7,901 nucleotides of DNA from JBKJML01 sp046596415 (GTDB taxonomy: Bacteria; Actinomycetota; Thermoleophilia; Gaiellales; Gaiellaceae): positions 1 to 7,901 of the forward strand of contig JBKJML010000151.1 in NCBI GenBank assembly GCA_046596415.1, given 5' to 3'. A program made the translations under genes and the position numbers. The notes beneath the pieces are model-generated. The model was not told the origin of the DNA. It worked only from the letters and a program-made list of their open reading frames with translations, and ran no database searches. This document shows positions 6,183-7,901 of this stretch, one piece after another. Every line of letters begins with the position of its first letter. Position 1 is the stretch's first letter.

Positions 6183-7255
6183 GGCACGACGAGATGCCGT
6201 CAATCGCTGCCGAGCGGGCGCTCGCCGGTCGCGCCGACCTGCTGCCGCTGAAGGGGAGCATCGCCGCGCCGCTGCCGCCGCACGTGCGCGAGGCGGTGCT
6301 GGCGGCGCTCGACGAGCACACGGTGACACCACCGTCGCGCGGCAATCTGGCGTTGCGGGAGGCGATCGCACGGAGCCTGCCGGCACCGGCCGACCCGGAG
6401 TGCGAGATCCTGGTCACGAACGGCGCCATGCACGCGCTCAGCCTCACCTTCCGCGCCATCCTCGAGCTTGGTGACGAGGTGATCGTGCCGACCCCCTGCT
6501 ACTTCTTCCAGGGCCTGATCGAGCGAGCCGGGGGTGTGTTCGTCCCCGTCGCCTCGCGGGAGGAAGACGACTGGCGCTGGGATCCGGATGCGATCGAACG
6601 GGCGGTGACCCCGAAGTCTCGCGTCCTCGTCCTGACGAACCCGAACAACCCGACCGGCTACCTGCCGACCCGAGCGGAGCTGGACGCGCAACTGGCCGTC
6701 GCCTCCCGGCACGACCTGACCGTGATCACCGACGAGGCGTACGAGCGCTGCATCTTCGACGGCGAGCTGGCTTCCGCGTGGGGCGCCGAGAACGTGATCC
6801 TGATCCGCAGCCTCGGCAAGAGCCTCGCGATGCCGGCGTGGCGGATCGGCTTCGTCGCCGCCGACGCGGCGGTAATCGACGCGTGCCTGCGTGAGCTCGA
6901 GTGGGACGTCATCCGCGTCAGCCACGTCGCTCAGCGAGCTGCGGCGGCGGCGCTCGCAGGCTCACAGAACTGGCTGAATGAGCTTGGGGAGCGTCAGCGC
7001 CAAGACCGAGACGCTGCTTACGCGGTGATCGTCGAGCACCCGACCCTGAGCGGCGCACTCCCAGCGGCAAGTCCCTTTCTCTGGCTCACCCTCCGTGATC
7101 TGTCCGCTCGAGACCTTTGCGCCGCGGGGATCGGAGTCGTCGACGGAGCAGCTTTCGGCAGCCCCGGACACGGGCGTCTCCCGTTCGGTGGCGCCGCAGC
7201 GCTAGCGGACGAGCTTCGACGCGCGTTCGACCGGGTGACTGAGACCCTGAGGTGA
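6179..7255 (+). CDS. Class I/II (fold type I) PLP-dependent aminotransferase
   Basis: A 358-residue aminotransferase that would move an amino group between an amino acid and a keto acid using pyridoxal phosphate. Visible core residues: NPNNPTG (154-160) with N157, DEAY (185-188) with D185 and Y188, the Schiff-base lysine K214 in RSLGKS, R222 in AWRIGF, and the substrate-carboxylate arginine R333 in GRLPFG. The sequence is shorter than the usual 380-400 residues because the small C-terminal domain is compact. In the early motif that normally reads Y-T-P-x-x-G before LREAI, T50 replaces the tyrosine that in aspartate aminotransferases contacts PLP from the partner subunit. The GTG at 6179 overlaps the deacylase stop (GTGA) and has GGGAGG upstream; ATG 6194 is possible and loses only five residues. 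Third-position G/C bias weakens in the last 300 bases. It could handle the amino acid released by the deacylase; amino-acid specificity is unknown. Confidence 0.9.
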   Translation: MRHDEMPSIAAERALAGRADLLPLKGSIAAPLPPHVREAVLAALDEHTVTPPSRGNLALREAIARSLPAPADPECEILVTNGAMHALSLTFRAILELGDEVIVPTPCYFFQGLIERAGGVFVPVASREEDDWRWDPDAIERAVTPKSRVLVLTNPNNPTGYLPTRAELDAQLAVASRHDLTVITDEAYERCIFDGELASAWGAENVILIRSLGKSLAMPAWRIGFVAADAAVIDACLRELEWDVIRVSHVAQRAAAAALAGSQNWLNELGERQRQDRDAAYAVIVEHPTLSGALPAASPFLWLTLRDLSARDLCAAGIGVVDGAAFGSPGHGRLPFGGAAALADELRRAFDRVTETLR

Positions 7256-7278
7256 AGTCACCGCAGGCGACTCGAGCA

Positions 7279-7300
7279 GACCCGCCCGCAGGCGGTGGTC
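7279..7300. terminator. Small GC-rich hairpin between convergent genes, possible terminator
   Basis: CCGCC (7282-7286) and GGCGG (7291-7295) pair around the loop CGCA, and GAC (7279-7281) can pair with GTC (7298-7300) past a two-base bulge. It lies in the 43-bp gap between converging stop codons, where a shared terminator would be expected, and its right end reaches the acyl-CoA synthetase stop. There is no T-run on either strand, so intrinsic termination is doubtful. A 9-bp direct repeat CCGCAGGCG also occurs at 7261-7269 and 7286-7294. Confidence 0.25.
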
Positions 7301-7901
7301 AGCCCGAACGATCCGACTCTCGCGTTCGCAACTCGTTCCGGCGGATCTTCCCCGACGTCGTCAGCGGTAACTCAGCCACGAACTCGATCTCCTGCGGCAC
7401 CTCGTACGCGGCGAGCCGCTGACGGACGAGCGCCTTCAGCTCCGCGGCCAGCTCCTCCGACGGTGACACCGCCACGACGAACGCCTTGATCGCCTGCCCG
7501 CGCACCGCGTCCGGGATCCCGATCACCGCCGCCAGCGCGACGGCCGGGTGGCGGATCAGGCACTCCTCGATCTCGCCGGGGCCGATGCGGTGGCCGGCGC
7601 TCGAGATCAGGTCGTCGGTGCGGCCGACGAAGGTGAAGTAGCCCTCGTCGTCGACCTCCGCCAGGTCGCCCGTGTGGAGACGGCCGTCGCGCACCTTCTC
7701 GGCGGTCGCCTCCGGGCAGCGCCAGTAGCCGAGGAACGCGACCGGGTCGCCCTCCATGCCGACCGTGATCTCGCCATCCACCAACTGCAGGTCGTGGCCC
7801 GGGTAGGCCCGCCCCATCGAGCCCGGCTTCGCAGGCCAGGCGGAGCAGTTGCCGATCAGCAGGTTCGCCTCGGTCTGGCCGTAGAACTCGTTCAGCCTCG
7901 C
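7299..7901 (-). CDS. Acyl-CoA synthetase / AMP-dependent ligase, C-terminal part
   Basis: The last 200 codons of an ANL-superfamily enzyme that activates a carboxylic acid with ATP and joins it to CoA; the N-terminal part lies beyond the right edge. From that edge the frame shows the adenylation motif YGQTE (residues 7-11 of the visible part), then RLHTGDL with the ATP-ribose aspartate D79, the hinge and C-terminal lid motif GRTDDLISSAGHRIGPGEIE (93-112), and the adenylation lysine K185 in LTTSGKIRRNELR near the end. YGQTE and the lid sequence resemble medium-chain (ACSM-like) and acetyl-CoA-synthetase-like enzymes, but chain-length specificity cannot be judged without the acid pocket. The gene ends at TGA (7301-7299), converging on the aminotransferase, so it is transcribed separately from the operon. 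A job on an acid produced by the operon is plausible but unproven. Confidence 0.92.
   Translation of the reverse strand, partial: ARLNEFYGQTEANLLIGNCSAWPAKPGSMGRAYPGHDLQLVDGEITVGMEGDPVAFLGYWRCPEATAEKVRDGRLHTGDLAEVDDEGYFTFVGRTDDLISSAGHRIGPGEIEECLIRHPAVALAAVIGIPDAVRGQAIKAFVVAVSPSEELAAELKALVRQRLAAYEVPQEIEFVAELPLTTSGKIRRNELRTRESDRSG

Noticed and set aside
1..7901. Search for tRNA or rRNA genes, CRISPR repeats, insertion-sequence ends, riboswitches and origin-like repeats.
   Set aside because: Coding sequence fills nearly the whole window; the two spacers (59 and 43 bp) are too short, and no fitting repeat or structure was seen by eye.

Overview
This is a gene-dense, high-GC stretch of bacterial chromosome. 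Third codon positions are strongly G/C biased, start codons are GTG or TTG, and gene junctions are very tight. Together these suggest a high-GC actinobacterial lineage, possibly soil Thermoleophilia-like; that placement is inference from style, since there is no marker gene in the window.

Layout. At the left edge, on the minus strand, is the 5' end of an enolase-superfamily gene (mandelate racemase/muconate lactonizing type), cut off after 59 codons. A 59-bp AT-richer divergent intergenic region follows, holding an inverted repeat and a promoter-like sequence. Rightwards from it runs a six-gene plus-strand operon from 239 to 7255: a GntR/FCD regulator; two complete peptide/nickel-type ABC ATPases (DppD/OppD-like and DppF/OppF-like); a CocE/X-Pro dipeptidyl-peptidase (S15)-type hydrolase; an N-acyl-D-amino-acid deacylase-like amidohydrolase; and a class I/II PLP aminotransferase. 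The five junctions are 4-bp GTGA overlaps, a 1-bp TAGTG overlap, or a 1-nt gap, so the set is almost certainly one transcript. A 43-bp gap then separates it from a convergent minus-strand acyl-CoA synthetase (AMP-binding enzyme), which runs off the right edge with its N-terminal part missing.

How the genes may work together (inference). The ATPase pair would energise uptake of a peptide-like or acylated amino compound. The S15-type hydrolase and the deacylase would cleave ester or amide bonds in the cytoplasm. The aminotransferase would remove or exchange the freed amino group. The acyl-CoA synthetase could activate a released carboxylic acid, and the divergent enolase-superfamily enzyme could act as an epimerase or racemase or on an acid intermediate. 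The GntR/FCD protein probably senses a carboxylate intermediate and controls both directions from the shared intergenic region. No permease or substrate-binding protein is present in the window, which is unusual for this transporter class.

No RNA genes, insertion sequences, CRISPR arrays, attachment sites or origins were seen. Nothing here is a clear new system; the most unusual points are the gene combination, the displaced metal-ligand motif in the deacylase, and the repeat-rich divergent control region.
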